DNA of 64,000 nucleotides from Candidatus Bathyarchaeia archaeon (GCA_038852285.1 JAWCKG010000003.1:85779-149778), one strand, 5' to 3'; positions 27,671-38,628 are shown, counted from the first letter of the stretch. The notes: a model not told the origin generated them from the sequence alone. Program-made: numbers and translations.

Positions 27671-29484
27671 GGGAATCGGCTTATCACGGCAAAGGCGAGG
27701 ATGGATGCCCCTAGAATCGGGATAAGCGACGAGGCTATGAGCCTCGCCATCTTATATCCGATTCCCGTTAAGTCTTTGAACAGTTTTAGCCCTAAAACCT
27801 TCACCTTGATTCTCCTATGCTCGTGGAATACTTTAACCTCCTCCAAGTTGTCTTCCGCTTTTTCTAGGGAAGACTTAACTTTGCGTACCAATGTTGAAAC
27901 GTCGACTTTCTCGCCTAGAGGGTAGTATCCTAGCTTGGCGGGTACCCTTCCGTTGACTTCATGGGTGTCCGTGGTCATAACCTCCGCCTCGTGGGCTCCC
28001 AATTTATTGGCGATGGAGAGCATTTTCTCCCTCAGGTCCTTCGACATGTTGTTCGCGTCGAAGGTGATGTAAACTGACCTCAAAGATCCTACCTCAAACA
28101 TCTGGACGATTCCTCCTCCGGATCCAACACCGAGGTCTGGCCCATACTCGTTGAGTTCTATTTCGGCGACGCCGAGTTTGAACCTGTGTTTATTTTGGTT
28201 GACAGCTTTCTTCAAGGCTTGGAACGCGGATTCCTTCAACGCGTTTAAATCGTCTTGGCTTAGAACGGTGACCTGGCTTATGCAGTTATGGGCGTCGACG
28301 ACGGCGGCGTATTTGAAATATCTCCTCACGTGACGCTGGATTTCAGCGCCGGTTTCAAGTGGAATGTCCTCCATGGTTTTAGGTGAAAGTGTTAGCGTGA
28401 TGAAGGGGCATTTCCCGAAAATTTGACAGGTGGAGGAGGCTCCTTCATGGGTTATGGAAACCGGGGGGGTGGACTCTTTAAAACATTTTTTACTGTTCAA
28501 CATTTCCAATACGTTTTGAATAACCTTCTCGTTTTCCTTTTGCGAAACTAGGTTCATTTCATGGCCGGAAACTCCGTGAGGAACAGCGGCGGGTATGTTG
28601 AAGCGGGCTTTAACGGCTTCCATTATCTTTTTGGGCAGCGAGCTGCTTCCAACGTTTAGGAATGGGCCTGGATGAAAGTTTGAGACGATGATCGCTGACT
28701 TCAACTTTCCATCTGAGACTGCTCTAAACCCTAATGTCACGATGTCCAGTTCCCGTTCTACGCTTAAATCATTCAACATAGACTCGAATTCTCTGTCATC
28801 TTCTTCAAGCAGTGCCTTCAAAATGCCTCTAAACATTGAAACTGGGGAGACTCCTATAACCTGAGCCCCGATCCTATCCAAGGTTTTTAGGAGCCACGTT
28901 GTGTACATGCGCCCTATGAGTGCGGCGGCTGCGAAGCAAACCATGACCTTCGCTGGGTCTAGGGATAGGGTGTAGGTGAAAACGGCGACGCTTATGGAGG
29001 GCGTAATCAAAGAGGAGGCTAACCGATTAAACATTGGAGGAGTAGAAACGGATGTCAATACCAAGCTTCTAAGGGGTACCGTTATGAAAAGCCATATGAA
29101 AGTTGGGTCTGAGGGAAATTGGAGGGATGGAATAATCTTTGAGGCCAAGCCACCTAACACCATGCAGACGGCCCAGATGGTGGAGGAAAAAAGTGATAGC
29201 GCGTATAGACGTCTTAGGTTGAATATGGATTCGTTTCTAAGCAAGGTTTTTGAGGTTAACGCGTCGAATAGCAATGATGGTACGGCCAAGCCGGTTAAAC
29301 CCGTGAACACTCCCTTTAACGTATCTGCTTCTTGTCCAGCCGCTAAGTAGGCGAGCCCTCCGCTGAGGGATGTTAGCGAAAACAAGGTTATGAGGATCTT
29401 CCTGAGGGATGGAAAACCTATCGTCTTGATTAGATTATAGTAGGGAGTTGTTTTCTTAACTTTGATGTAGTCTTCATCGTCCAT
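27661..29484 (-). CDS. DUF2070 archaeal membrane protein
   Basis: 607 residues. The first ~210 residues hold about six membrane segments; the rest is a soluble domain with conserved HPGPFLNVGSSSLP, HGVSGHEMNLVS, VDAHN and TTDTHEVNGR motifs. These His/Asp clusters look like a metal-dependent hydrolase site. A C-terminal membrane segment pair follows (GYKMARLIASSLIPILGASILAF). DUF2070 is an archaea-specific family without known function. Overlaps gltX by 10 bp. Confidence 0.85.
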   Translation of the reverse strand: MDDEDYIKVKKTTPYYNLIKTIGFPSLRKILITLFSLTSLSGGLAYLAAGQEADTLKGVFTGLTGLAVPSLLFDALTSKTLLRNESIFNLRRLYALSLFSSTIWAVCMVLGGLASKIIPSLQFPSDPTFIWLFITVPLRSLVLTSVSTPPMFNRLASSLITPSISVAVFTYTLSLDPAKVMVCFAAAALIGRMYTTWLLKTLDRIGAQVIGVSPVSMFRGILKALLEEDDREFESMLNDLSVERELDIVTLGFRAVSDGKLKSAIIVSNFHPGPFLNVGSSSLPKKIMEAVKARFNIPAAVPHGVSGHEMNLVSQKENEKVIQNVLEMLNSKKCFKESTPPVSITHEGASSTCQIFGKCPFITLTLSPKTMEDIPLETGAEIQRHVRRYFKYAAVVDAHNCISQVTVLSQDDLNALKESAFQALKKAVNQNKHRFKLGVAEIELNEYGPDLGVGSGGGIVQMFEVGSLRSVYITFDANNMSKDLREKMLSIANKLGAHEAEVMTTDTHEVNGRVPAKLGYYPLGEKVDVSTLVRKVKSSLEKAEDNLEEVKVFHEHRRIKVKVLGLKLFKDLTGIGYKMARLIASSLIPILGASILAFAVISRFPWG

Positions 29485-29557
29485 TCTTCGGAAACCTCAT
29501 CTCTGCGAAGGGGTTCAGTTAACCGTCCATTTAATTTGCTTCGACTGGTTGAGCCGC

Positions 29558-30733
29558 TTAGCTTAGGAGGGCCACCGCGACCCTGGCCGCTAAAATGGGG
29601 TGGGCTAAGAGTTTTTTCGCTACGCGTTCAACGTTGGTTCCGTTGGCTAGATCCAATACGTCGGCTCCTGTTAAAACTTCGGCGAGCTTGTTTAAATCGT
29701 CGTCGGAAAGCTTTTCTAGAACGGTGAGAGCCTTCCGGCTTTTCGCGATTCTTTCCCCGTACGCTAGGTTATACCTTTCCACGTACCTGTTTAGGCTGGT
29801 TTTAGAGAGATCGTTTTGGCGTAGCGCTTCGACGGCTACCTCTCCAGCTATCTTTCCCGAGACCAGAGAGGTGTGTATGCCGGCGCCCGTTAGTGGGATG
29901 ACTTGGCCCGCGGCTTCGCCGCAAAGCATGATGTTGTCTTGAACGATGTTTTTTATCTGGCCGCTCACCGTCACTGGGGCTCCACCTACTTCCATGATCT
30001 TCGCGCTTGAAAACATCTCTGGATGTTTTTTGATGAACTTGTCTAGGTAGTCTTTCGCCGGGCCCTTCCTCACGCCAACGCCTACGTTGGCTAAGCCGTT
30101 TCCTTTCGGGAAAACCCATAGGTAGCCGAGGGGAGCTACTTCACGGCCGAAATAGAACCTCATCACGCTTTCATCCCCTAGCCTGCATCCCTGCATAGTG
30201 TACTGAATGCAGGAAATGAGCTCAATTCTCTCATGAGGGGATATGGTTTTTCTGATGGTTGAGTTGAAGCCGTCGCATCCGATGATGAGTTTCGCGGAGA
30301 CCTCTCCTCTAGGGCTTAACGTTACTTTCACCGCCTCTTCGAGGTTGATTCTTTCGCATTTCACGACCGTGGTCCCTAACTTGAACTTTGAACCTCGCTT
30401 AGCCGATTCTTCCAGTAAAGCCTTTAGGAAACGCTTCTTGTCGATTATGAAGCCTGATCCTATTTCCTCTATTTCCCTGAAAATCTCCACCATCTTGGAC
30501 TCATCGGGCGCGTACACGTACGCGGCCCTTATCTTGTTCAACAGGACATTTTCGTCAAAGTGGGCTTCAGCGTCTTTGAGCGTGGCCTCGGACACAGCCT
30601 CCCCGCATGGCTTCTCCCCTAAACGCTCGCCCTTTTCAACTAAGAGTACTTTAAAGCCTCCTTCAGCGATCTTCCTAGATGCCATAAGCCCAGCGGGTCC
30701 GGCGCCGACAACGACAGCGTCGTAGGTTTCCAT
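29558..30733 (-). CDS. geranylgeranyl reductase family FAD oxidoreductase
   Basis: 391 residues. N-terminal Rossmann motif VVVGAGPAGLMASRKIAEGG, then the GGR signature KPCGEAVS near residue 42, and LCGEAAGQVIPLTGAGIHTS (second FAD motif) near 275. These enzymes saturate the isoprenoid chains of archaeal ether lipids. It is divergent from a UbiA-type prenyltransferase gene that makes the lipid precursor, with about 93 bp between the starts, so the two likely share regulation. Confidence 0.9.
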   Translation of the reverse strand: METYDAVVVGAGPAGLMASRKIAEGGFKVLLVEKGERLGEKPCGEAVSEATLKDAEAHFDENVLLNKIRAAYVYAPDESKMVEIFREIEEIGSGFIIDKKRFLKALLEESAKRGSKFKLGTTVVKCERINLEEAVKVTLSPRGEVSAKLIIGCDGFNSTIRKTISPHERIELISCIQYTMQGCRLGDESVMRFYFGREVAPLGYLWVFPKGNGLANVGVGVRKGPAKDYLDKFIKKHPEMFSSAKIMEVGGAPVTVSGQIKNIVQDNIMLCGEAAGQVIPLTGAGIHTSLVSGKIAGEVAVEALRQNDLSKTSLNRYVERYNLAYGERIAKSRKALTVLEKLSDDDLNKLAEVLTGADVLDLANGTNVERVAKKLLAHPILAARVAVALLS

Positions 30734-30826
30734 TAAGACCCCTCTTCAAATAGTCCTTCAAACCCTCTAACCGAGTAACACACAACTATTTAAGGTGATG
30801 TCAGCATGATAAAAATGTAGTTACGG

Positions 30827-31693
30827 ATGTTTGAGGTTTCTTCAATGCGCCTTGAGAAGGCTGTGGGAATTGTTCGGTTGATTAGGGTGAAAAACTGCAT
30901 GTTGATGGGTTTAGCGGTGATCGTTGGATACCTCATCGCCTGCCGGGGGGGCCTTCAATACGGGGTCGCGGCGGTGGGGTTCTTTGTGGCCTTTACCTTA
31001 ACCGCAGCCACTATGGCGTTTAACGACTACCGAGACGTGAAAATAGATGAGATAAATGAGCCGCTTAGGCCCATTCCCTCCGGCGCAGTTTCTCCTCGGG
31101 AGGCGTTAACAGCGACTTTTCTCTTGGCCTCCGCTGGAATTGTTTTGGCCGCGTTCATTAACGTTTTTTCCCTCTTGGTGGCGGCTTTAGCTCTCATATT
31201 GATGATCTACTACAACGTGAGGGGGAAGAGAACAGGGTTCCCCGGCAACATCGCTGTAAGCGCATGCGTGGCGATTCCCTTCATCTTCGGAGGCGCGATG
31301 AACGGGAGGATTACAAGCTTAATCGCAGTCTTCTCCTCAATGGCTTTCGCGTCAAACCTTGGAAGGGAAGTGATAAAGGGCATAGTTGACGTGGAAGGGG
31401 ACAGGTTAGCCGGGGTGAAAACCCTTCCAATTCTACTGGGCGCCGGTAGATCAGCCGTGATCGCCTCGATGTTCATCCTTACCTCTGTGGGCTTAAGTGT
31501 CGTACCTCTTTTAACGAAATCCGTTTCCATCATCTACCTACCGTTCATCGCTGCCGCTGACGCTGGTTTTATTTGGTCCGCTTATCGCGTTGTCCGCAGA
31601 CCTAACTCATCAGAAGCGAGGACCGTGAAAAACCACATTTTAATCTGGATGCTCCTCGGCTTACTGGGGTTTTTAACCGGATCCGCCTGCTAA
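30827..31693 (+). CDS. UbiA prenyltransferase (digeranylgeranylglyceryl phosphate synthase-like)
   Basis: 288 residues with about eight membrane segments. The two Asp-rich motifs are NDYRDVKIDEINEP and DVEGDRLAGVKTLP, which bind Mg-prenyl diphosphate. The pairing with a geranylgeranyl reductase supports DGGGP synthase, the second prenylation of ether-lipid synthesis. ATG at 30827; a second ATG six codons in (MRLEKAVGIV) may be the true start. A TATA-like stretch is near 30786. Confidence 0.88.
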   Translation: MFEVSSMRLEKAVGIVRLIRVKNCMLMGLAVIVGYLIACRGGLQYGVAAVGFFVAFTLTAATMAFNDYRDVKIDEINEPLRPIPSGAVSPREALTATFLLASAGIVLAAFINVFSLLVAALALILMIYYNVRGKRTGFPGNIAVSACVAIPFIFGGAMNGRITSLIAVFSSMAFASNLGREVIKGIVDVEGDRLAGVKTLPILLGAGRSAVIASMFILTSVGLSVVPLLTKSVSIIYLPFIAAADAGFIWSAYRVVRRPNSSEARTVKNHILIWMLLGLLGFLTGSAC

Positions 31694-32118
31694 CATCGTC
31701 CTTCGATGGTGTAATCGAAAATATTCTGGTTTCAAAATCAAGCTTTAAACCACAAGGAGCTCTCGATGGGTTAATTAAAGCTCCCTTTGATCTTAACTAT
31801 AAACGCTCCCTAAATGATTAAGATGCTACATGAAATGTGAGTGATCTAGGGGATATGGTTCAAAAGTATCTCTAAAGCGTTCCTTAGGAACAGGGGCGTT
31901 AATTGGGAAATATGGCTAGGATAAAATTTAGATGGCCCTTAGATCGATTTTTCGAATGTTTCTCCATGTGAAGGCTCGTCCGAATCTAACGGAACGTTCC
32001 GAGCATGCTCAGTTTCCACGAATCAGGTTATGAGGCAGTTAAGGATAGAAGACTTGAAAACGCGGTAACGTTTCCAGTTGGAGCTTATCTTAGAAAATTA
32101 GTTTAATCTATTATCATT
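31694..32118. other. convergent intergenic region, 425 bp
   Basis: Lies between the 3' ends of ubiA and the copper ATPase. No frame of convincing length or codon use on either strand, no tRNA features and no repeats recognised. Unexpectedly long for a tail-to-tail spacer in this compact stretch. Confidence 0.4.
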
Positions 32119-34230
32119 TTAAGGTTCTATTCTGAATCTTTTAAGAAGGGCTGAGTTGGATACGACCGATATGGAGCTGAGTGACATGGCAGCCGCCGCT
32201 ATCATGGGGTTTAGAAGACCGAGGGCCGCTATCGGTACTCCTAATGAGTTGTAGATAAGGGCCCAGAAAAGGTTTTGCTTTATCTTCCTCATCGTGGCCT
32301 TGCTGAGTTTAATTCCAGCGACAACGTCTCTTAAATCGTCTTTGACGAGCACGATTCCCCCAGTTTCTTTCGCTATGTCTGATCCGCTTCCAATGGCGAC
32401 TCCTATGTCCGCGCTGGCCAATGCTGGGGCGTCGTTGACACCGTCTCCAACCATGGCGACAACCTTTCCCTCTTCTCTCAGCCTTCTTATAATGTCTGCC
32501 TTCTCCTGCGGGGAAACGCTCGCGATCACTTTGTCGATACCCACCTGCTTTGCGATGGCTTTGGCTGTTGTTTCGTTATCTCCACTCAACATCACTAATT
32601 CAACCCCCATATCCCTCAGCTTCCTCACAGCTTCTACCGAATATTGTTTCAACGTGTCAGCGACCCCTATCACCCCTATCAGCCTTCGGTTTAAAGCCAC
32701 CATTATGACAGTCTTCCCCTGCTTCTCGAGGCTCTTCATCCAATCCTCCATAAAACCATGCTCAACACCTTCCTCTTCCATGAATAACCTGTTTCCGAGG
32801 ATTATTTTATTCCCTTGAAGGCTGGCTTTAACGCCTTTTCCCGAGGTGGCCTCAAATGAATTCACCTTCGGAATTGGCATTCTCCTCGCTTCAGCCTCCT
32901 TCACTATGGCTTTACCGATGGGATGTTCAGACCCTTTCTCCGCCGCAGCGGCGAGTAAAATAACCTCCTCAGCTTTCCTTTCATCGGTGGGGATAACGTC
33001 CGTGACAGAGGGCTCGCCCCTCGTTAGGGTGCCTGTTTTATCGAAGACCACGGTTGTAAGCTTCTGAGCCCTTTCTAGGTATTCAGCGCCTCGAATCAAT
33101 ATTCCCATCTCAGCTCCCTTACCTACGCCAACCGTCAACGCGGCCGGTGTGGCTATACCCATGGCGCATGGACAGGCGATTATCAAGACGGCGATGAAGG
33201 AGAGGAGGGCTAGAGTGTAATTTCCCAGAGTTATCCAGCTAACAGCGGCCACAACAGCCGTAGCCAGCACCGCTGGAACAAAGTAGGATGCCACTTTATC
33301 AACGATTCTTTGGATGGGCGCGGTTGAGGCTTGAGCCTCCTCAACCATCCTTACTATCTGCTCCAAGGTTGTTTCAGCTCCTACCTTCGTGGCTTTAAAC
33401 TTGAGCATCCCCGCCCTGTTGATGGTGGCGCCGACAACTTCATCGCCGGGCTTCTTGTCAACCGGAATGCTTTCCCCTGTGATCATCGACTCATCAACCG
33501 ATGAAAAGCCCTCGATAACCACTCCATCCACAGGGATCTTGTCGCCTGGCTTAACAACCACGATGTCACCTACCTGAACGTGTTGAGCCGGAACCTGAAC
33601 TTCCACTCCATCTTTGATCACCGTCGCCATATTGGGTCTTAAGTCGAGGAGCTTTTGAACCGCCGCTGAGCTTCGCTTCTTGATCGCTTCCTCCATGAAC
33701 TTGCCCAGTAGAACGAAGGCGATGATGACGGCGGAAACCTCGAAGTAAACCTCCTTCTGCTCCACTGGTAAAATCCCTGGAAGGAAGAGCACGAAGGTGC
33801 TGTAAAAGTAGGCTGTTAAAGTTCCGGTCGAAACCAGTAGATCCATGTTAGGGACGCGGCTCCTGATGGCGTGATAAGCGCCTTTGTAGAAGCTCCATCC
33901 TCCGATGAATTGAATGGGGGTGGTGATGAGGAACAGGATTAAACCCCAGGTGAGGGTTGGGAGCGATGGTATTGGGGCCCAGGTGACCAGAACAGCCCCG
34001 AACGCCAAGGCGAGGTAGGCGGCGGCGCGGAGAACGGCGATCGCTAACACTCCTGATACGGCGACGTACATGCGTCGTTTGAGGTTTCTCAACTCCACTT
34101 CAGGCAACTCAAAAACCCTGAGGCAGCTCTCGCTGCAGAAATAATACTTTCTTCCACCGATTTCCGCGCTCAGCGCCCTCTCCTCGTCGACGATCATTCC
34201 ACATACAGGATCCTTAGCCACCTTCACCAC
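32119..34230 (-). CDS. copA: Cu+-type heavy-metal P1B ATPase with N-terminal YHS/TRASH-like domain
   Basis: 703 residues. Instead of an HMA domain the N-terminus is a YHS-type metal-binding module (DPVCGM with C10, then C32 and C36). Then membrane segments, the A-domain TGES, the transport-site CPC in [21 protein letters not shown] and GDGVNDAPA. The last membrane helices carry YN and MSLSS, the Cu+-selective signature. Probably exports copper (or silver). No metal-responsive regulator gene is adjacent. Confidence 0.92.
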   Translation of the reverse strand: MVKVAKDPVCGMIVDEERALSAEIGGRKYYFCSESCLRVFELPEVELRNLKRRMYVAVSGVLAIAVLRAAAYLALAFGAVLVTWAPIPSLPTLTWGLILFLITTPIQFIGGWSFYKGAYHAIRSRVPNMDLLVSTGTLTAYFYSTFVLFLPGILPVEQKEVYFEVSAVIIAFVLLGKFMEEAIKKRSSAAVQKLLDLRPNMATVIKDGVEVQVPAQHVQVGDIVVVKPGDKIPVDGVVIEGFSSVDESMITGESIPVDKKPGDEVVGATINRAGMLKFKATKVGAETTLEQIVRMVEEAQASTAPIQRIVDKVASYFVPAVLATAVVAAVSWITLGNYTLALLSFIAVLIIACPCAMGIATPAALTVGVGKGAEMGILIRGAEYLERAQKLTTVVFDKTGTLTRGEPSVTDVIPTDERKAEEVILLAAAAEKGSEHPIGKAIVKEAEARRMPIPKVNSFEATSGKGVKASLQGNKIILGNRLFMEEEGVEHGFMEDWMKSLEKQGKTVIMVALNRRLIGVIGVADTLKQYSVEAVRKLRDMGVELVMLSGDNETTAKAIAKQVGIDKVIASVSPQEKADIIRRLREEGKVVAMVGDGVNDAPALASADIGVAIGSGSDIAKETGGIVLVKDDLRDVVAGIKLSKATMRKIKQNLFWALIYNSLGVPIAALGLLNPMIAAAAMSLSSISVVSNSALLKRFRIEP

Positions 34231-34442
34231 CCTTATCCCAGCTTAACCTCATTCACTTAGGTTTACTTATTATAATTCGCGCTTTACGCTTCAAGAAAAG
34301 TGAGTTAGGAGCATATGGCGAAAGGTCAGGCTATCGGTGTTGAGAAGATATCGAAGGTCTTTAAGCTCTTATATCGGTGTCAGCTCATCTTTCACTAGTT
34401 TAAAGGCACTTTTCTTTTAATGGTTAGAGAGGAGCATAGTTC

Positions 34443-35051
34443 ATGTTAATCGATGTTTCGGTTGAAGTAAGCGAGGGGATGGTTTTCAGGCCGGGAAGTC
34501 CACCTGTAAGACTGGATAGGGTTAAATGCTTTGGCGAGGAGGAGGGAGAATATTTGACCACGGTTCTGTCTACGCCCACTCATATTGGAACGCACATCGA
34601 CGTCGTTTACCCTGAACGGAAAATAGAGTTGCAGAGGCTTATGGGCGTTGGAAGGTTGGTCGACGTTTCCGCCATTAAGGAAGGAATGGTGGCTTTAAAA
34701 GACGTTGAGGAAGAAATCAAAATTGGTAGCGGAGAGTTCGTGTTCTTCATGACGGGTTGGAGCAAGTATCTTGGAACACGAAGGTATTTTGAGCATCCTG
34801 AGCTTTCCATGGAGGTTTTAGAATGGCTTGCCTCTAAAAGGGTGAACATGGTTGGAATCGACGCCCTTGGGCTTGGAAGACTTAAGAACCACAGCTCCTA
34901 CGATAAGTTTCTTGCGGATAAAAACGTTTACATCATAGAAAACCTTACGAACCTCAGCTCGATAAATCGGCAACCCTTCAGGGTTTACTGTTTTCCGTTA
35001 AAGATTCAGGGCTCCGACGCTTTGCCTTGTAGGGTGATGGTTGAAACATAA
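34443..35051 (+). CDS. cyclase/kynurenine-formamidase family hydrolase
   Basis: 202 residues, ATG start. Begins LIDVSVEVSEGMVFRPGSPP and has the metal motif HIGTHID (HxGTHxD) near residue 47, plus the later GIDALGLGRLKNHSSYD. Members hydrolyse amides or lactones with a metal centre. Substrate unknown; no tryptophan-catabolic neighbours. Confidence 0.88.
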   Translation: MLIDVSVEVSEGMVFRPGSPPVRLDRVKCFGEEEGEYLTTVLSTPTHIGTHIDVVYPERKIELQRLMGVGRLVDVSAIKEGMVALKDVEEEIKIGSGEFVFFMTGWSKYLGTRRYFEHPELSMEVLEWLASKRVNMVGIDALGLGRLKNHSSYDKFLADKNVYIIENLTNLSSINRQPFRVYCFPLKIQGSDALPCRVMVET

Positions 35052-35218
35052 CAAGAGGGGAAATGAGTTTTTACTGATTGGTTTTAATGGATTCCAAACA
35101 GTTTTCTTCAAGTGTGGCCTTACCCATTTAAACAGCCTTGAACGACCTTAACGTTTCAATCCATTGAGGGATTTACTTAAGGCCCTCCTTTAGCTTTCCC
35201 TTAACTTGCAAGGCATTT

Positions 35219-37420
35219 TCAAGCCTCCTCAGCCTTGTATACTTTGCAGTATACTTTGCATAGGCTTCCTCTGAGGGGTGTGGCGCCTGTGACGGGTTCG
35301 TAGGGGGGGTCGTTGGAGGTGATGAGGTTGATGTTGGATTCGAAGGCGCCGTGGAGTGGGTCGTCTTTTCTCTCTGGGTACCACCAGTGGGATGGGGCTG
35401 ATACGACTCTTGGATGTACTCCTTGGGTTAGCTTGGCTTTCTGCTTTACCCGTCCTCTTCCGAAAGGCGCCTCTATCCAAACCCAATCTCCATCCTTTAT
35501 CCCCAGCTTCTCCGCGGTTTCCGGATGGATCTCCAGGTAGGGGTATGGGTAGAGCTCGCGAAGCCATGGCAGCTCACGGTTGGCTCCATGATAGTAGGCT
35601 ACGGTTCTCGCTCCTGTGATGAGGATCAGGGGGTATTCTTTAGCCACTTCCGGCATGGTCACAGGAGTTTCAGGGTTTTCGACATGTGAAGGTAGGGGGT
35701 CGTACCCGTATTTCTCGGCGATGCTGGAGTATAACTCAACCTTTCCAGATGGGGTGGCGAACCCGGTTTTCTCATATTTCCTGTACTGGGTTTTCTCCCA
35801 GACCACCCTTTTCTCGCATAACTGTTGGAAGGTTATGCCTAGGCCTTTGACGCAGTAGTCAAGGTATGTTTCCACGCTCTTGAAGATTTCAGGCAGATCC
35901 TTTATTAGGTCCGGAGCCTTGAGCTTCATTCTTCTTATAACCTCTAGGTCGACGGTGCGTTCATCCCTCGTATCGTATTCGGGCTCTATGATCTTCGGGC
36001 GGGCCGAGATGAATCCCTCGTAGAAGAGGTGTTCGACATCGTTTCTAGCGAGGTAGCTGCATGGTGGGAGGATTAGGTCGGACAGCTCCATCATGGGGGT
36101 CATGATGAAGTCGGATCCGACGATGAAGTCAATTTTTTCTATGGCTTTCAAGGTTTCAGGTGTGCCTTCAAGGGCTAAAAGTAGGTCGTTTATATGCCAT
36201 AGAGCCTTTATCGAATATGGGTGGCCTTCCAACATGGCGTGGATCATGCTGGGTGGATGGGGGTAGTTTCCAACCATGGATTCGGATCCTGAGAAGAGCG
36301 GGAACTGCTCCCTTCCAATCACCTGGTCGGCGACCTCCTTCGGTAGGGTGAGGAACTCCTTAGAGATCTCCCTACGGGATTTAACGGGCCTCGGAGTGTT
36401 GGGGAATAGATGCCCGCCCTTGACATCTAGGTTTCCACATATGGCTGCGAGGCTGCTGATGGCGCGTATGGCGGAGTTAACGTTTAGGCTCATTTGAACG
36501 CCGATTCTTGTGTGAACCGTGGCTGGGCGGTTCAAAGCGTACATGTAGGCAGCCTCTAGGATCTGATCCTCGGGGACCCATGTGATTTCTGAAACCTTCT
36601 CAACAGGGTATTGCCGTGCCCTTTCTCTAAGCTCATCAAACCCAATGCACCACTTTCTCACAAACTCCTTGTCGTATAGTCCTTCTTCGATGATGATGTT
36701 GATGATGCCTAAGGCCAGGGCGCCGTCGGTGGCGGGCCTCAGCTGAATGTACAAGTCAGCTTTAGAGGCTATCTCAGTGAACCTTGGATCTATGACGATG
36801 AGCTTCGCGCCTCTCTTTTTCCCGATCATGATGTCTCTCGCCCTCGTGGGATGGGATGCCACCGGGTTTCCACCCCACAGCATGATGCATTTGCTGTTCC
36901 TATAGTCTGGGCCCGTTTCCGAAGTGACTCGAGCCCCAAAGATCATCTTGTTAGCCACCAAGACAGGGGAGTGACAGTAATGAGCGTCTGAGTGGAAATG
37001 CGTGGGACTTCCCATGGCGTAGAGCCAAGCCTGCTTGAAGTCCACGAGGCTGCGGAAGCCAGCGTCCCCCCAAGACCATGAAACCGAGTGGGGACCGTAT
37101 TTTCTGATGGCGTCGACAAAGCCTTCAGCAGCCATGTCCAACGCCTCATCCCAAGAGATCCGCCTCCACTTTCCCTCCCCCCTCTCCCCAGCCCGCTTCA
37201 TCGGATACCTTACCCGATCGGTGTGGTATAGAAGCTGGATGTAAGCCAGGCCCTTCGGACACATCATGCCCTCGTTCTGGGGGAACTCTGGATCACCTTC
37301 AATCTTAACTACCCTATTATCCTCCATGTGAACGAGTACGCCGCAGGCGCAGTGGCATCGATCGCAAATTGACTTAAACACCTTACGAGCCATCCGTGAT
37401 CCACAACCTTTTTCCTTCAT
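35219..37420 (-). CDS. molybdopterin-dependent oxidoreductase (DMSO reductase family catalytic subunit)
   Basis: 733 residues. The N-terminal [4Fe-4S] site is CDRCHCACGV...MMCPKG; the Mo-bisMGD domains follow (SWSWGDAG, LWGGNPVASHP), with a candidate Mo-ligand Cys in HSDAHYCHSP. The C-terminal molydopterin-binding domain has ITGARTVAYYHGANRELPWLRE. No Tat signal, so cytoplasmic. It resembles the polysulfide/thiosulfate/formate branch, but no FeS or membrane-anchor subunit gene is adjacent, so the reaction cannot be assigned. Start ATG 37420 or 37393. Confidence 0.88.
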   Translation of the reverse strand: MKEKGCGSRMARKVFKSICDRCHCACGVLVHMEDNRVVKIEGDPEFPQNEGMMCPKGLAYIQLLYHTDRVRYPMKRAGERGEGKWRRISWDEALDMAAEGFVDAIRKYGPHSVSWSWGDAGFRSLVDFKQAWLYAMGSPTHFHSDAHYCHSPVLVANKMIFGARVTSETGPDYRNSKCIMLWGGNPVASHPTRARDIMIGKKRGAKLIVIDPRFTEIASKADLYIQLRPATDGALALGIINIIIEEGLYDKEFVRKWCIGFDELRERARQYPVEKVSEITWVPEDQILEAAYMYALNRPATVHTRIGVQMSLNVNSAIRAISSLAAICGNLDVKGGHLFPNTPRPVKSRREISKEFLTLPKEVADQVIGREQFPLFSGSESMVGNYPHPPSMIHAMLEGHPYSIKALWHINDLLLALEGTPETLKAIEKIDFIVGSDFIMTPMMELSDLILPPCSYLARNDVEHLFYEGFISARPKIIEPEYDTRDERTVDLEVIRRMKLKAPDLIKDLPEIFKSVETYLDYCVKGLGITFQQLCEKRVVWEKTQYRKYEKTGFATPSGKVELYSSIAEKYGYDPLPSHVENPETPVTMPEVAKEYPLILITGARTVAYYHGANRELPWLRELYPYPYLEIHPETAEKLGIKDGDWVWIEAPFGRGRVKQKAKLTQGVHPRVVSAPSHWWYPERKDDPLHGAFESNINLITSNDPPYEPVTGATPLRGSLCKVYCKVYKAEEA

Positions 37421-37626
37421 ATCTTAACGTTTACATACAGCCTGATTCATCTTATTAAAATGCTCTGAGCCGTCTAAGGCTCATTCGACCAAGAGGCAAG
37501 ATCATTTAACTTGCTCGAAACGGAGAGTTTTTGAGGCGTTTAAAATTTAAGACGCAAAGCGGCTGGGTGGAGCTGTTTTATGAGGCTGTTGAAAAATTTA
37601 ATTCTCATAAATACGTGTAATAATAT

Positions 37627-38385
37627 ATGCGCGAGTTTAAAGCAAGTTTTCGCCGTTTGTTCATCAATCTTGTTAAGGCGAGGAGAACGATTCGAGGCCC
37701 ACTCCTTCAGAAGCGTATTTCGAAGAAGGATTTAAGGTTCATCCTGGAGGCCGCTAGGTGGGCTCCCTCGGGACATAACACGCAACCCTGGGAGTTCATC
37801 GTCGTTGAGGATGAGGGTTTGAAAGAGAAGATCAGTGAATCCACCAGGCGCGTATATGAGGAGTTGCTGGGAGACGAGGAGAAGTTGAAGACGACCTTTG
37901 GAAACTATGGAAGATGGCTTCATCGAGAACATGGGAGAAAGGATGGAATATATGTTCAGAAGCCGACCACCTACAGTGAGAGGAAGTCTAATACATTCAA
38001 CTTGGAGGGGTTAAAGATAAGGGCTGGAGATTACTGTAGACTGGTTTCAGACGCTCCAGCTTTGCTGATAACACTGCTAGACAGGGAAAGATCTCCTCCC
38101 AACATGTCTAGAGGCTTGATCTCACTGATCAGCGTGGGGGCTGCTTTACAGAATATTCGCTTGGCCGCGAGAACCATGGGAGTAGGATGCCAAGACCTGG
38201 CTAGACCCATAGACACGGTGGAAGGGGAGAAAAGGTTGAAGCAGATATTGGGGATTCCGGAAAGGTTTAAGGTGGTAAGCGTGATGAGGCTTGGATACCT
38301 GAAACCCGGCGCCACGCATCCTTACAAGTCCAATTTCAGAAGGCCCTTAAAAAGCCTCGTCCACTCTAACCTCTTCACCCGATGA
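37627..38385 (+). CDS. nitroreductase family FMN oxidoreductase
   Basis: 252 residues. FMN-binding RRTIRG..., AARWAPSGHNTQPWEFIVVED near residue 40 and a late GVGCQDLARPIDTVEGEKRLKQILGIPERFKVVSVMRLGY. A ~20-residue N-terminal extension precedes the domain. Substrate unknown. Upstream gap of 206 bp holds the divergent promoters with the molybdopterin oxidoreductase. Confidence 0.88.
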   Translation: MREFKASFRRLFINLVKARRTIRGPLLQKRISKKDLRFILEAARWAPSGHNTQPWEFIVVEDEGLKEKISESTRRVYEELLGDEEKLKTTFGNYGRWLHREHGRKDGIYVQKPTTYSERKSNTFNLEGLKIRAGDYCRLVSDAPALLITLLDRERSPPNMSRGLISLISVGAALQNIRLAARTMGVGCQDLARPIDTVEGEKRLKQILGIPERFKVVSVMRLGYLKPGATHPYKSNFRRPLKSLVHSNLFTR

Positions 38386-38628
38386 GTGTGGGGCAAGGAA
38401 TTAAAACGTTGACGTAATTCCAGATATTGAGGAACAGTAGACCAGGCTTTTAAAGAAAGAGCTTTGGGCTGAGGTTTAAACCTGTAGGAATGTATTGAGG
38501 AATGGTTTATAGAATGTAAGCGTAGGGTGAAGATGAGAGCGTTGAAACCATTCTTGGTGGTTTTATTACAGTGGTGGTTGGATTATCCATCCTAACCCTT
38601 AAATATCATACCCCGCAATCAATCCGGT

